A stretch of DNA of 64,000 bases from Telluria beijingensis (GTDB taxonomy: Bacteria > Pseudomonadota > Gammaproteobacteria > Burkholderiales > Burkholderiaceae_D), in NCBI RefSeq assembly GCF_030770395.1, contig NZ_CP132480.1, forward strand, positions 4,799,277-4,863,276, in the 5' to 3' direction. A program made the position numbers and the translations under genes. Under the pieces are notes generated by a model, which was not told the origin of the DNA, did not search any database, and saw nothing but the letters and a program-made list of their open reading frames with translations. Of this stretch, positions 53,195 to 61,951 are shown in pieces (position 1 is the first letter of the stretch; every line of letters begins with the position of its first letter).

Positions 53195-53371
53195 CAGAAC
53201 GAGCCCATCTGTTTAACGAAAATCATACGGGCATGATTGTATATGCTCGGGCCTGGCTGTGCGTGGTTTACCTGTGCGGGCTGCGGCATTTCGGCACGCG
53301 TGTGTCGGTCAACAGGCGCCGATCGTCGTTGGCGCCGTTAGCACGTCATCAAGTGCCGCTAGCGCGTAGCA

Positions 53372-53531
53372 CGTCATTCCCGCGCAGGCGGGAATCCAAG
53401 GCTCTCCGAGTTGCCACTTCTATAAGCAGGATTGGTGTGCTGGCTGCCTTGGATTCCCGCCTGCGCGGGAATGACGGCTTCAGAGGTAGCGGGAATGACG
53501 GCTTCAGAGGCAGCGGGAATGACGGCGTCGG
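53372..53531. repeat. Dispersed palindromic repeat pair plus 24-bp tandem units
   Basis: CGTCATTCCCGCGCAGGCGG begins the copy at 53372-53401 and its inverted copy lies at 53447-53476. Starting at the end of the second copy, a 24-bp unit GGGAATGACGGCTTCAGAGG plus (T/C)AGC repeats at 53467-53490, 53491-53514 and partly 53515-53531. This is the same family as the pair at 27065-27172. The repeat forms the 3' end of the acyltransferase gene. Confidence 0.75.
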
Positions 53532-54636
53532 GGGCCGCGTGACTGACGGCGGCAGGCCGCCGCAGCCAGCGCCGCGCTGCACGCATCGCCGGCGCCTCGA
53601 CCCAGTGCCAGGACAGCAGGGACAGCGGCACCAGCGCCACCAGGCACAGCGCCAGCGCCAGGTGCGGCGTAGCGCCCGGCACCAGCTCGCTGATCATCAT
53701 CAGCACCGGCCAGTGATAGATATACACGGCATACGAATAATCGTGGCGCTGCACGTGGCCCAGGCCGCGCAGGCGTGCGCTGCCGATCCACAATGCCAGC
53801 GCGGCCACCGCCAGTGCGATGCCGAACCAGGTGAGCGGATGCTGGGTCATGGCCACCGAACGGGTCCAGTTGAGCCCCACCAGCGCCAGCGCGCACAGGA
53901 CGTGCACGGCGCCGATGCGCAGTTGCGGGGCCAGGGTCTGCAGCAGCACGCCGGTCAGGAACAGCGACCACAGGCGCACTTCCCACAGGTAGCCGCTCAG
54001 CACCTCGGGGAACAGGTTGGCCGCCAGCAGCAAGAAGATGGCGGCGCCGCGCAGCCACTGGCGCATCGGCAGCATGGCGGCCACGCCGACCAGGGCCAGC
54101 ACCACGTACATGCGGCCTTCCCAATACAGGGTCCACAGCACGCCGTTCAGGTTGCGGCCGCCGAACACGCCGGGAATGCTCAGCTCTTCGGGCGGGATAT
54201 TGTATTGAAGCCAATGCAAAACCGTGTTGCCGAAAATATAGCGCCACGGCGCCGGATCGAACAGGCCGGCCACGCCCTGCACCGAAAAGAACGCCACCGC
54301 GACCACGGTGCACAACAGCGTGGCCACGAACAGGCCCGGCACGATGCGCGCCACGCGGCGCACGGCGAAGCGGCCCAGGTGCGGATCGCGCAGCCAGCTC
54401 TGGCTGACGAACATGCCGCTGATCAGGAAGAAGATGCCGACCGCCAGCGCGCCGACATCGGTCACCGGGCGTAGCCTGGACGTGAGAGGATCGAGCCCCG
54501 CCGCGACTGGGCTCATCTGGTAAGCGTGGTACACCACGACCGCCAGCGCGCACGCCAGGCGCACGGCGTTGAAGCCGTTATCGTGGGTTTCGGTGGCGGC
54601 GCCCAGGGTGCGCGCTGGCGGCGAAAAAAGGGACAT
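53374..54636 (-). CDS. OafA-type membrane acyltransferase with repeat-encoded tail
   Basis: A 420-residue Acyltransferase_3 protein with about ten membrane helices. GFNAVRLACALAVVVYHAYQ carries the usual Arg and His, GIFFLISGMFVSQSW follows, and Y-S-Y-A-V-Y-I-Y-H-W-P is near residue 325. It has no SGNH domain. It probably O-acetylates a surface sugar. The last 55 or so residues are not part of the family: they are encoded by the palindromic repeats and contain three copies of an eight-residue unit like E-A-V-I-P-A-T-S. ATG 54636 follows AGGA; the stop of the upstream beta-barrel gene lies 3 bp before it. Confidence 0.85.
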   Translation of the reverse strand: MSLFSPPARTLGAATETHDNGFNAVRLACALAVVVYHAYQMSPVAAGLDPLTSRLRPVTDVGALAVGIFFLISGMFVSQSWLRDPHLGRFAVRRVARIVPGLFVATLLCTVVAVAFFSVQGVAGLFDPAPWRYIFGNTVLHWLQYNIPPEELSIPGVFGGRNLNGVLWTLYWEGRMYVVLALVGVAAMLPMRQWLRGAAIFLLLAANLFPEVLSGYLWEVRLWSLFLTGVLLQTLAPQLRIGAVHVLCALALVGLNWTRSVAMTQHPLTWFGIALAVAALALWIGSARLRGLGHVQRHDYSYAVYIYHWPVLMMISELVPGATPHLALALCLVALVPLSLLSWHWVEAPAMRAARRWLRRPAAVSHAAPDAVIPAASEAVIPATSEAVIPAQAGIQGSQHTNPAYRSGNSESLGFPPARE

Positions 54637-54638
54637 GG

Positions 54639-55901
54639 TCAGCGGTCCTGCCATTGCCAGCTGAGCTGGATCTGGCGGTTATCGTATTGGAAGATCGAGA
54701 TGTTTTCGCGATTGCGCACCAGGCGCGTCTCGAGCCGCAGCCACTGGTTGCGGGCGATCGGCCACGACAGGATGGCGCGCGCGACCCGGGTGTTCTGGTC
54801 GCGCACCGTGTTGATCAGGCCCGGCGCGTAGGCTTCGCTGCTGCGCCAGCTCTGGTAGCTGTACGAGATTTCTCCGCTCACCTCGCCCCACAGGGCGCGC
54901 CGCGCCAGCAGGGTGGTGCTGTAGCCGTGGCGGTCGCCGCCCGGACGCTCGCGCACCGCGTGGTCGGCCTGCCAGCCCTGGTTCAGGCTGGCGTAGACCT
55001 TGTCGCCGCGCCAGCTCAATTGGCCCAGCACGTCGTAGGCATTCGAATCGAAATTGGTGAGCGTCGAATAATCGTTGCGGGTAATCCCGCCCGTGACGTG
55101 CAACTGCATGCGGCTGGGCAGCGGCAACGGCACGCCGGTGCGCGCCAGCAGCTGCAACTGGCGCTGGTACAGCTTGCCGCCCAGGGCGGTGAAACCGACC
55201 ATGCCGGTGGCGCGCACCGGCCAGGCGCCGAAGCGGTACTGGCTGTCGACCCCGGCGTACACCGAATCGCTGTCGTACTGGCGCAGCGAGTCGTTGCGGC
55301 GGCCGAAGTACTGGGCGAAGCCGGACAGGCCATTGGGCGTCAGGTCGCGCGTGTGCTCGACGTTGAGCGCCGTGTAGTTGTCGTGCTTGGGCAGGAACTC
55401 GTCCTGCAGCGGCAATTCGATCTGGCCGCCGTCCTGCTCGACGATGTAGCTCGGGTTGCGCGCGCCCTGGTTGACGTTCATGTCCAGGCCACGCGTCACG
55501 CTGACCGAGGTTGCGCTCAGGGGTTGCCACTCGTCGCAGCCGCTGTCGCGCGCCTCGGCGATCAGTTCCAGGATCGCGCGCGGCGGGTCGAAGCGGGTCT
55601 CGATGATGGCGAACAGGCGCTCGGCCTCGTCGACATGGCCCAGGCTGCACTGCACCAGCGCCACCTCGAGATAGGCGCCGGCGTGTAGCGATTCCTTCTC
55701 GATCACGCGCACCAAGGTGTCCGAAGCGTCGTTCTTGCGGCCTTCGGCGATTGCCTGCAGGGCGTTCTCGTACAGGATCTGCACTTCGTTGGGCGGCGCC
55801 GCGTCCGGCTCCACCGCGCCGGCGCCGGCGCATGCGGCCAGGCAGGCGGCCAGCAGCATCCGGCGCAGGTGGGTGCTCACTGATGGAAATGAAGATCTCA
55901 T
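54639..55901 (-). CDS. Exported TPR plus outer-membrane beta-barrel protein
   Basis: A 420-residue protein. It has a signal peptide (MLLAACLAACAGAGAVE region), two or three TPR-like helices (about 40-115, ENALQAIAEGRKNDASDTL), then about 290 residues of amphipathic strands rich in Tyr, Trp, Gln and Arg, ending in I-Q-L-S-W-Q-W-Q-D-R. This plan matches porin-like proteins with a periplasmic TPR, such as Slam (surface lipoprotein assembly modifier) relatives; that assignment is tentative. ATG 55901 overlaps the cyclase stop (ATGA); a longer in-frame reading to 57611 is a shadow of the cyclase gene. Middle gene of a cyclase-barrel-acyltransferase operon. Confidence 0.72.
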   Translation of the reverse strand: MRSSFPSVSTHLRRMLLAACLAACAGAGAVEPDAAPPNEVQILYENALQAIAEGRKNDASDTLVRVIEKESLHAGAYLEVALVQCSLGHVDEAERLFAIIETRFDPPRAILELIAEARDSGCDEWQPLSATSVSVTRGLDMNVNQGARNPSYIVEQDGGQIELPLQDEFLPKHDNYTALNVEHTRDLTPNGLSGFAQYFGRRNDSLRQYDSDSVYAGVDSQYRFGAWPVRATGMVGFTALGGKLYQRQLQLLARTGVPLPLPSRMQLHVTGGITRNDYSTLTNFDSNAYDVLGQLSWRGDKVYASLNQGWQADHAVRERPGGDRHGYSTTLLARRALWGEVSGEISYSYQSWRSSEAYAPGLINTVRDQNTRVARAILSWPIARNQWLRLETRLVRNRENISIFQYDNRQIQLSWQWQDR

Positions 55902-57766
55902 GCCTGCGGCGCGAAAGTGAACAGGGGTGTGGGCTTGCCTTTGCCGCGCAGGATGCGTTCGCCCAGGGCCAGGAACTGGTGGCGCCGCGCCAGCGCGACG
56001 GTGCCGGGGCCGATGATGGCGCTGTGCGGATAGTCGCGCGCGGCCTGTTCCAGGCGCGACGCGGTGTTGACGCTGTCGCCCACGGCGGTATAGATGCTGC
56101 GGAAGGCGGTACCGAAGTCGCCCGCCATCGCCGGCCCGCTCTCGATGCCGATGCGCACCCGCAGCGGCTTGTAGCCGGCGGCGCTGCGCTGCCGGCTCAG
56201 CTCCTCGACCCGCGCCAGGATCGCGCGCGCGGCGTCCAGCGCCAGGTCGGCGTGGTGGGCTTCGGGCAAGGGCGCGCCCCAGAATGCGACCAGGCCGTCG
56301 CCGGTGTACTTGTCGAGCGTGCCCTGGTGGGCGATCACCGGACCGGTGAGGCAATCGAGGAATGCCTGGGTCAGGCGCGCGGCTTCTTCCACCGGCAGCG
56401 CCTCGACCTGGGTGGTATAGCCTTCCATGTCGGCGATCAGGGTGGTCACTTCGAGCTGGCGCGGCTTGAGCGGATCGATCATGTCGCTGCGCAGCAGCTG
56501 TTGCACCACCGATGGCGCGACGTACTGGCGCAGGGTGTCGAGCAGGTGGCGCGAACGGGCCTGCGCCACCTGCCACTGGTAAGGCACGGCGAACGCCAGC
56601 AGGAACAGGCTGGTGGCCAGCGGTCCGCTGACCGAGAACACCGGATCGTGGGCGCTGGCGAGATAGGCCAGGCCGACCCAGGCTAGCGAGATCAGGCCCA
56701 GCAGGCCGACGCTGGTCAGCGCCGACAGGCGCGGGAAGGCGAACATGGCGAACAGCACCGAGCCGGCCGCGAACAGCAGGGCCAGCGTGGCGCCCGGCCA
56801 GCGCGCGGGGGCCTTGCCCTGCTGGAGGTCGAGCAACTGCGACAGCATCGCCGCCTGCACGCCCAGGCCGGGCCGGTTGCTGCCGAGCGGGGTGGCGACG
56901 CGGTCGCCCTGGCCCAGCGACGACGAACCGATCAGCACCAGGCGTCCGGCGAAATCTTCGCGCGCGTAGGCGCGCTCGAGCACCTCGGCGGCGGTGACCA
57001 CTGTATACGCGCTCCAGTCGCGCCGGAAATCGACCCGGGTCTGCAATGGGCCGTCGATCGCCGGCGCCGGCTGGCCGGAGCAGCAGGCCAGCAGGGCCAG
57101 CGACAGGGCCGGCCAGCGTTTGCCTTCGAACGTGGTCCACAGCGGCAGGCGGCGCAGCACCCCGTCCGGATCGTGCACGAAGCCGATATTGCCGACCTGC
57201 GGCGCGCCGGCCAGGCCAGCATGGTTGGCGATGAAGCCGGTGGCGGGCAGGGCCGCCACCGGGGCGCCGGGCGGCGCGGCAGGCGAGTGGGCCAGCACGC
57301 CCTGGCGCAGGGCGACCGGGCGCTCGCGCATATAGTCGAAGGCGTGGGCCAGCACCACCGGTCCATGGTTGCTCAAGGCCGCCAGCCGGGCATCGCCTTC
57401 GGGGTCGGCGGCGTCCGAGAACAGGATGTCGAGCGCGACCCCGCGCACGGCATAGTCGCCGAGCAGCGTCTCGACCAGGTCGGCGATGCGCGCGCGCGGC
57501 CAGGGCCAGGGGCCGAGCTGGGCGGTGCTGCTCTCGTCGATGTCGACCACCACGATGCGCGGCTCGGGGGCATCGGTGGCGCGCAGCTTGACGAACACGT
57601 CGCGCAGCCATTCACTGCCGAAGGCCGCCGCGCCCGGCTGCGACTGGGCGTATACGCACAGCAGGAAGGCGAGCAGCGAGATACAGGCCTGCACCGCGCC
57701 GCGGCGCAGGCGCGGCAGGCGCAGGCTCGAAGATGGAGGGAAGGCGGGCACGCTCGGTGTGGTCAA
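55898..57766 (-). CDS. CHASE2-domain adenylate/guanylate cyclase
   Basis: A 622-residue class III cyclase. It has an N-terminal membrane segment (about 25-42) and a periplasmic CHASE2 domain (about 45-320; IVVVDIDESSTAQLGPWPWP is typical). Three closely spaced membrane helices (about 328-405) follow, then a cytoplasmic cyclase domain (about 430-620) with metal Asp in TLIADMEGYT and YTGDGLVAFW, and G-D-S-V-N-T-A-S-R-L-E near the end. It turns a periplasmic signal into cAMP or cGMP; base specificity cannot be assigned safely. It heads an operon with the beta-barrel and acyltransferase genes and is divergent from fecR. Confidence 0.9.
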   Translation of the reverse strand: MTTPSVPAFPPSSSLRLPRLRRGAVQACISLLAFLLCVYAQSQPGAAAFGSEWLRDVFVKLRATDAPEPRIVVVDIDESSTAQLGPWPWPRARIADLVETLLGDYAVRGVALDILFSDAADPEGDARLAALSNHGPVVLAHAFDYMRERPVALRQGVLAHSPAAPPGAPVAALPATGFIANHAGLAGAPQVGNIGFVHDPDGVLRRLPLWTTFEGKRWPALSLALLACCSGQPAPAIDGPLQTRVDFRRDWSAYTVVTAAEVLERAYAREDFAGRLVLIGSSSLGQGDRVATPLGSNRPGLGVQAAMLSQLLDLQQGKAPARWPGATLALLFAAGSVLFAMFAFPRLSALTSVGLLGLISLAWVGLAYLASAHDPVFSVSGPLATSLFLLAFAVPYQWQVAQARSRHLLDTLRQYVAPSVVQQLLRSDMIDPLKPRQLEVTTLIADMEGYTTQVEALPVEEAARLTQAFLDCLTGPVIAHQGTLDKYTGDGLVAFWGAPLPEAHHADLALDAARAILARVEELSRQRSAAGYKPLRVRIGIESGPAMAGDFGTAFRSIYTAVGDSVNTASRLEQAARDYPHSAIIGPGTVALARRHQFLALGERILRGKGKPTPLFTFAPQA

Positions 57767-57837
57767 ATAGCAACGGCTAGTCGGTGGTCACCGAGTATAT
57801 CGTCGGTCTGCGGCAAACAGCGCAGTTCTAGAGGGAA

Positions 57838-57843
57838 ATTATA
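57838..57843 (-). promoter_or_regulatory. -10 box of the cyclase operon
   Basis: A perfect TATAAT on the minus strand, 72 bp upstream of the cyclase start. It lies on the other side of the CRP-type site at 57874-57889, about 30 bp from it. Confidence 0.5.
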
Positions 57844-57873
57844 CCGCGGCACTTTAGTGAGAATTGATTAGAA

Positions 57874-57917
57874 TGTGACCGTCGTCACGTCCAGCCGACT
57901 CGGATGCGACAGATAAT
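57874..57917 (+). promoter_or_regulatory. CRP-type site and -10 box upstream of fecR
   Basis: TGTGACCGTCGTCACG (57874-57889) matches TGTGA-N6-TCACA in nine of ten fixed positions. GATAAT (57912-57917) follows after 22 bp, the class II activator geometry. The fecR start codon is 23 bp further on, with GGAGGGA as ribosome binding site. Confidence 0.65.
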
Positions 57918-57940
57918 CGCGAAGATGGAGGGAAAGTAAT

Positions 57941-59407
57941 ATGCGGCGGTTAATTATTCTTGCGAGTATGACATTGATGGCTTCCGCCGTACAGGCGGCC
58001 GAGGCTGGCAAGGTCATCTTTGTTGCGGGCGCAGCACAGGTTGTGGATCGCAAGGCGGCGGAAGGCGATGCCGTGCAAGAAGGCGAACTGCTGCAGACCG
58101 GCGCCGACGGCTTTATCTATGTGAAGACGACCGATAACGGCCTGTTCATCCTCCGTCCGAATACGAAAGCGCGCATCGTCGCTTACCACATCGACAAGGC
58201 CAACCCGGAAAACACCCGCGTCAAGCTGGAGTTGATCAGCGGCGTGGCGCGCAGCAAGTCGGGCGACGAGGTCAAGCGCGCGCGCCAGAACTTCCGTTTC
58301 AATACGCCGGTCGCGGCCATCGGCGTGCGCGGCACCGATTTCACCGTGTTTACCGACGATACGACGTCGCGCGTGTCGGTGCTGTCGGGCGGCATCGTGG
58401 TGAGCGGCTTTGGCGATACCTGCCGTCCGGATGGCGGCGGGCCGTGCGAAGGTGCGCGTAGCCGCGAGCTGTCGGCGGCGCAGCGTGGGCAGTTGCTGCA
58501 GATCCAGCAGGGTGCCGCGGCGCCGCAGTTGCTGAATGGGACCAGCGTGGTGCCGGAGGCGCATGTGCTACCGGCTGGCGCGCCAGTGGCGGCGGTACGT
58601 AATGGCCCAGTGACCCAGGTCGAAATGAATGTTGATGTCAAAAAGAGCGAGCAACTGGTCGACAACGTGATCAATAAGCCGAGGCCGACGCCGACGCCGG
58701 ATTCCGGGACGAATCCAAATCCAGCGCCGGGCCAGGATCCGAATCCGGCCCCGCCGACAAATCCGGAACCGCCGCAACCAGAGCCGTCGCAGCCGGAACC
58801 GTCGCAGCCAGAACCGCCGCAGCCAGAACCGCCGGTAGTGACGCCGGTCGATCCAGTCCCGCCGGAACCCGTACGGCACGCGGGAATCCAGTGGGGCCGC
58901 TGGCAGCGCGTCACGGGACCAGCCCCCGACTTCAACCTGACCCTGGAAGGAGCCAAGCACCAACTGGTAGCTGTGAAAGGCAATTTCGCGATCTTCCGTA
59001 CCGCGGGACAGGAGTATGTCGTGCCAGAGCGTGGCGGCATGGGATTCAAGCTGGCGGGTAGTGAAGCCTATATCTACACCTATTACACACCTACGGGGGG
59101 GCTGTACACGCCAACGGCGGCAACGCTGTCGAATGGCGAATTGAATGTCGATTTCGGCAGAAGGAGCTTCACGACTTCGTTCGACCTGTCCAGCAAGGAT
59201 GAAAAATTCAATTTCCGGGGCGATGGTACGCTGGGTGCCGATGGCACACTCTATGGCAACCGGGCGGAGGGGCGCCCAGGACTGATCACCGTGGATGGCC
59301 TGTTGTCCAACGACAAGGGGGGCGGTGCCGCTTATATCTTCGACGGCAGGATCGATGAGCGGCGTACCGTCAATGGTGGTACTTCCTGGTTGCCCGAGTC
59401 CCGATAG
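57941..59407 (+). CDS. FecR-domain exported protein
   Basis: A 488-residue periplasmic or surface protein with a signal peptide ending SAVQAAE. Residues 25-160 are a FecR domain (GKVIFVAGAAQVVDRKA, then FNTPVAAIGVRGTDF, the hallmark). A Pro-rich linker (about 245-300) consists of short repeats of the type Q-P-E-P-S. The C-terminal 180 residues form a beta-rich domain (FNLTLEGAKHQLV...). It lacks the cytoplasmic anti-sigma part of the FecR iron regulator, so it is probably a structural or sensor FecR protein. It faces the CHASE2 cyclase, a pairing that suggests it feeds the cyclase input (inference). GGAGGGA precedes the ATG. Confidence 0.87.
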   Translation: MRRLIILASMTLMASAVQAAEAGKVIFVAGAAQVVDRKAAEGDAVQEGELLQTGADGFIYVKTTDNGLFILRPNTKARIVAYHIDKANPENTRVKLELISGVARSKSGDEVKRARQNFRFNTPVAAIGVRGTDFTVFTDDTTSRVSVLSGGIVVSGFGDTCRPDGGGPCEGARSRELSAAQRGQLLQIQQGAAAPQLLNGTSVVPEAHVLPAGAPVAAVRNGPVTQVEMNVDVKKSEQLVDNVINKPRPTPTPDSGTNPNPAPGQDPNPAPPTNPEPPQPEPSQPEPSQPEPPQPEPPVVTPVDPVPPEPVRHAGIQWGRWQRVTGPAPDFNLTLEGAKHQLVAVKGNFAIFRTAGQEYVVPERGGMGFKLAGSEAYIYTYYTPTGGLYTPTAATLSNGELNVDFGRRSFTTSFDLSSKDEKFNFRGDGTLGADGTLYGNRAEGRPGLITVDGLLSNDKGGGAAYIFDGRIDERRTVNGGTSWLPESR

Positions 59408-59449
59408 CAACAACGATTCAGTTCCCTCGCTACTGCAGAGTTCAATAAT

Positions 59450-59477
59450 AAGGCACTGTTAAACGCAGTGCCTTTTT
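59450..59477 (+). terminator. Rho-independent terminator of fecR
   Basis: AAGGCACTG, loop TTAAACG, CAGTGCCTT followed by TTT: a perfect 9-bp stem ending about 65 bp after the fecR stop codon. Confidence 0.88.
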
Positions 59478-59749
59478 CATTCGCCATATGGTTCTAATAT
59501 CGTTTCCCTACACGAATTCATCTGCTCTGCCGTTGATAGAATTGGTGAGTATTTAACGTCGAACGTTACTGCCATTTTGTTTCAATTTGTAAGTCACGAA
59601 GTTTCATCGAATCGTCGGAATTTGTCGCGATTCGGACCATACGTACCTGTCGCCAGAGGGAAAAGGGGGTGATTCTTGATTTACATTGGCGCTTCTCGGA
59701 TAATAACCCGCCGAAATTCCGGATTCCTGATAGAAATACTGGGTTTCAA

Positions 59750-59792
59750 TGTGATGGCTGTCACATTAACTCGATTTGTGTTCTGTCATGAT
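59750..59792 (+). promoter_or_regulatory. Perfect CRP-type site and -10 box upstream of the DUF4214 gene
   Basis: TGTGATGGCTGTCACA (59750-59765) is a perfect TGTGA-N6-TCACA palindrome. CATGAT (59787-59792) begins 21 bp later, placing the site centre about 41 bp before the predicted transcript start (class II). The start codon is at 59879 behind AGGAG. Confidence 0.75.
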
Positions 59793-59878
59793 GCGGTTCG
59801 TTGGAGCTGCAGGACACCTCAAGTGAGACTGCAATCGACTTAAATCTTGATCATTTTCGATCTATACAGGAGCTTTAC

Positions 59879-61849
59879 ATGGCAACCCAGTACGACAACG
59901 CAATCCAGCAGCTGTACGTGGCTTACTTCAACCGTCCTGCTGATGCATCGGGCATCACCTTCTGGGCGAATGCAATGGCCAATGGCGTGACCACCGCGCA
60001 AATCTCGGCTGCTTTCGCTGCCTCGGCTGAATACCAGACCGAATACAGCCAAACCACCTACACCGGCGTCGTGACCCAGGTGTACGACAACCTGTTCGGC
60101 CGCGCTCCGGATGCAACCGGCTTGGCATTCTGGGTCAAAGCCCTGAACGACAAGACCCTGACCATCGACAACGTCGTCGATTTCATCGCTCGCGGCGCGC
60201 AAGGCACCGACGCAGCCGCCATCGCTGCCAAAGTCAAGGTCGCTACCGCCTTCACCAACGCGCTGGACACTGACGCTGAAAAAGCTGGCTACAACGGCAC
60301 CGAAGCTAACGATGCTGCCAAAGCCCTGCTGTCGACCATCAAGACCGATGCACAAGCAACCGCTGCAATCGTTCCAGCAACCCTGGACGCAAGCGTCGCT
60401 GCCGTGATCAAAGCTGGCACCCCGTTCACCCTGGAAGCTGGCCTGGCCTCGCTGGCTGCCGCTGAGAAAGCAATCACCGACTTCCTGGCTGACGTCGAAA
60501 TCGTTGATGAGAACGGCGACGAAATCGAAGACGTCGATGCTGACGCAATCGAAGCCAACGTCGGTATGGCTGACGAGATGGTCGGCGAACTGATCACCGT
60601 CGGCACCTACGCTGGCGCACGTGACAGCGTGAAAGTTGCTCTGATCGCTGAACAGCAAGCTCAGAACGCTGAAGACCTGGAAGAAGCCAACGAAACCCTG
60701 GCTGACGCACGTGCTGAAGTCGCCAAGGTCTCGGGCCTGGGCAATGCCATCGCTGCCGCTACCTCGGCTGAAGAAGCTGTTGGCGAAGCAGAAGAAGCTG
60801 CGGCAACCGCTGACGCAGCCCTGGCTGGCGCACTCGGTTCGTTCCGCTCGCTGAACAGCGCGAAAGGCACCATCACCGTTGTTGACGGCACCATCGTACT
60901 GGCACCTACCCCAACCACCGAAACGCCTGCTCCTGCTCCAGTCACCCTGGCTGCAATCGACGAAGAAGACGGCGTGTGGGTCGTTGACGAAGACGTCACC
61001 GCTTCGAACTACCCTGGCCTGGCCGCTGTGATCACCGCTGGCAATGCACAGCTGGTGGCGGCTGCTGAAGTCTCGGAAGCCGAAGACAACCTGCTGTTCG
61101 CTCAGATCGAAGTCGAGTACCGCGATCGTGACGCGACCGGCACCGCCGCTCTGCGCGCACTGGTGACCGATGGCTTCCTGGGCGACGTGACCGTGCCGAG
61201 CAGCGGCACCCCGACCATCGCTAACCTGCGTGACCAGCTGGCTGCCCTGCAAGGCGAAGGCGATGCTGACGCGATCCAGGACTACAAAGACGCACTGCAG
61301 AACTTCCTGGATGTGAACACCTCGAACCTGGCTGACGACGTCGCTGAGGCTGACGAAGCCATCAACGGCGACGAAGGCGTGCAGGCTCGTATCGATGCAC
61401 TGGCTGACGCAGTCGAGTACCTGGAAGCCGCCAAGGCCCTGGAAACCGAACTGGCATCGCTGATCGAAGCACGTGACGCTGCTCTGGCTGACTTCGAAGA
61501 CAACGACTACCTCGAGCCAGTGATGCTGGACGCTAACAAATTCGGCACCACCGGTTCGGACATCTTCGTCTTCGACGGCGAAGCAGTCTCGATCAGCGCC
61601 TTCGGCCGCTCGGGCGATGACGTCCTGTTCGTTGGTTCGGGCTTTACCCTGAACGAAGGTGACACCGACGACGGCGATAACGCTGTTCTGGAAGTGTTCT
61701 TCAACCAGCGTGGTAACAACGCCGAGATCATCATCGAAACCGAAGCATACGGTTCGGATCTGGCAGCTGGCGCTGGCGTCAAGGTCATCACCCTGACCGG
61801 CGTGAACGTCGAAGACCTGACCTTCGAAAACGGCATCATCACCCTGTAA
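59879..61849 (+). CDS. Acidic Ala-rich DUF4214 protein, probable type I secreted/surface protein
   Basis: A 656-residue protein with no Cys and no signal peptide. The N-terminus holds two DUF4214 units (about 8-55, AIQQLYVAYFNRPADASG; 58-110, VTQVYDNLFGRAPDATG). The middle is Ala/Glu/Asp-rich and helical (about 190-560). The C-terminal 100 residues are beta-rich, opening FGTTGSDIFVFDGEAVSISA, as in RTX-type secretion ends, and finish N-G-I-I-T-L. Codon use differs sharply from neighbours (GCT, CGT, GAA and GCA instead of GC-ending codons), as in very highly expressed genes. It has its own CRP-type promoter, AGGAG and terminator. The exporter genes follow directly. Possibly an S-layer-like or abundant secreted protein. 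Confidence 0.85.
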   Translation: MATQYDNAIQQLYVAYFNRPADASGITFWANAMANGVTTAQISAAFAASAEYQTEYSQTTYTGVVTQVYDNLFGRAPDATGLAFWVKALNDKTLTIDNVVDFIARGAQGTDAAAIAAKVKVATAFTNALDTDAEKAGYNGTEANDAAKALLSTIKTDAQATAAIVPATLDASVAAVIKAGTPFTLEAGLASLAAAEKAITDFLADVEIVDENGDEIEDVDADAIEANVGMADEMVGELITVGTYAGARDSVKVALIAEQQAQNAEDLEEANETLADARAEVAKVSGLGNAIAAATSAEEAVGEAEEAAATADAALAGALGSFRSLNSAKGTITVVDGTIVLAPTPTTETPAPAPVTLAAIDEEDGVWVVDEDVTASNYPGLAAVITAGNAQLVAAAEVSEAEDNLLFAQIEVEYRDRDATGTAALRALVTDGFLGDVTVPSSGTPTIANLRDQLAALQGEGDADAIQDYKDALQNFLDVNTSNLADDVAEADEAINGDEGVQARIDALADAVEYLEAAKALETELASLIEARDAALADFEDNDYLEPVMLDANKFGTTGSDIFVFDGEAVSISAFGRSGDDVLFVGSGFTLNEGDTDDGDNAVLEVFFNQRGNNAEIIIETEAYGSDLAAGAGVKVITLTGVNVEDLTFENGIITL

Positions 61850-61896
61850 TGATCCGCTGAGAAGGCGCCCGTGGCCAGCCTCTGGCCGCAAGCGAC

Positions 61897-61931
61897 AAAA
61901 ACCCCGCAACCCCGGTTGCGGGGTTTTTTTT
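61897..61931 (+). terminator. Strong Rho-independent terminator of the DUF4214 gene
   Basis: CCCCGCAAC (61902-61910) pairs with GTTGCGGGG (61915-61923), followed by eight Ts. It separates the DUF4214 transcript from the exporter genes. Confidence 0.93.
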
Positions 61932-61951
61932 CGCATGGAAACGACAGATTG

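Larger units (their letters stand above)
59408..59878. other. Long AT-rich control region before the DUF4214 gene
   Basis: About 470 bp without a gene. It begins with the fecR terminator, has an AT-rich middle with no recognised element (59480-59740), and ends with a CRP-type promoter and the ribosome binding site AGGAG near 59868. Short open frames across it do not look coding. Confidence 0.7.

Noticed and set aside
55902..57611. Long N-terminal extension of the TPR/beta-barrel protein
   Set aside because: This part is Arg/Ala-rich shadow sequence over the CHASE2 cyclase gene; a signal peptide begins exactly at the ATG at 55901.
59879..61849. Horizontal acquisition of the DUF4214 gene because of its odd codon use
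   Set aside because: The codons are those of highly expressed genes, and the flanking exporter and matching promoters suggest it belongs to the locus; high expression explains the bias more simply.
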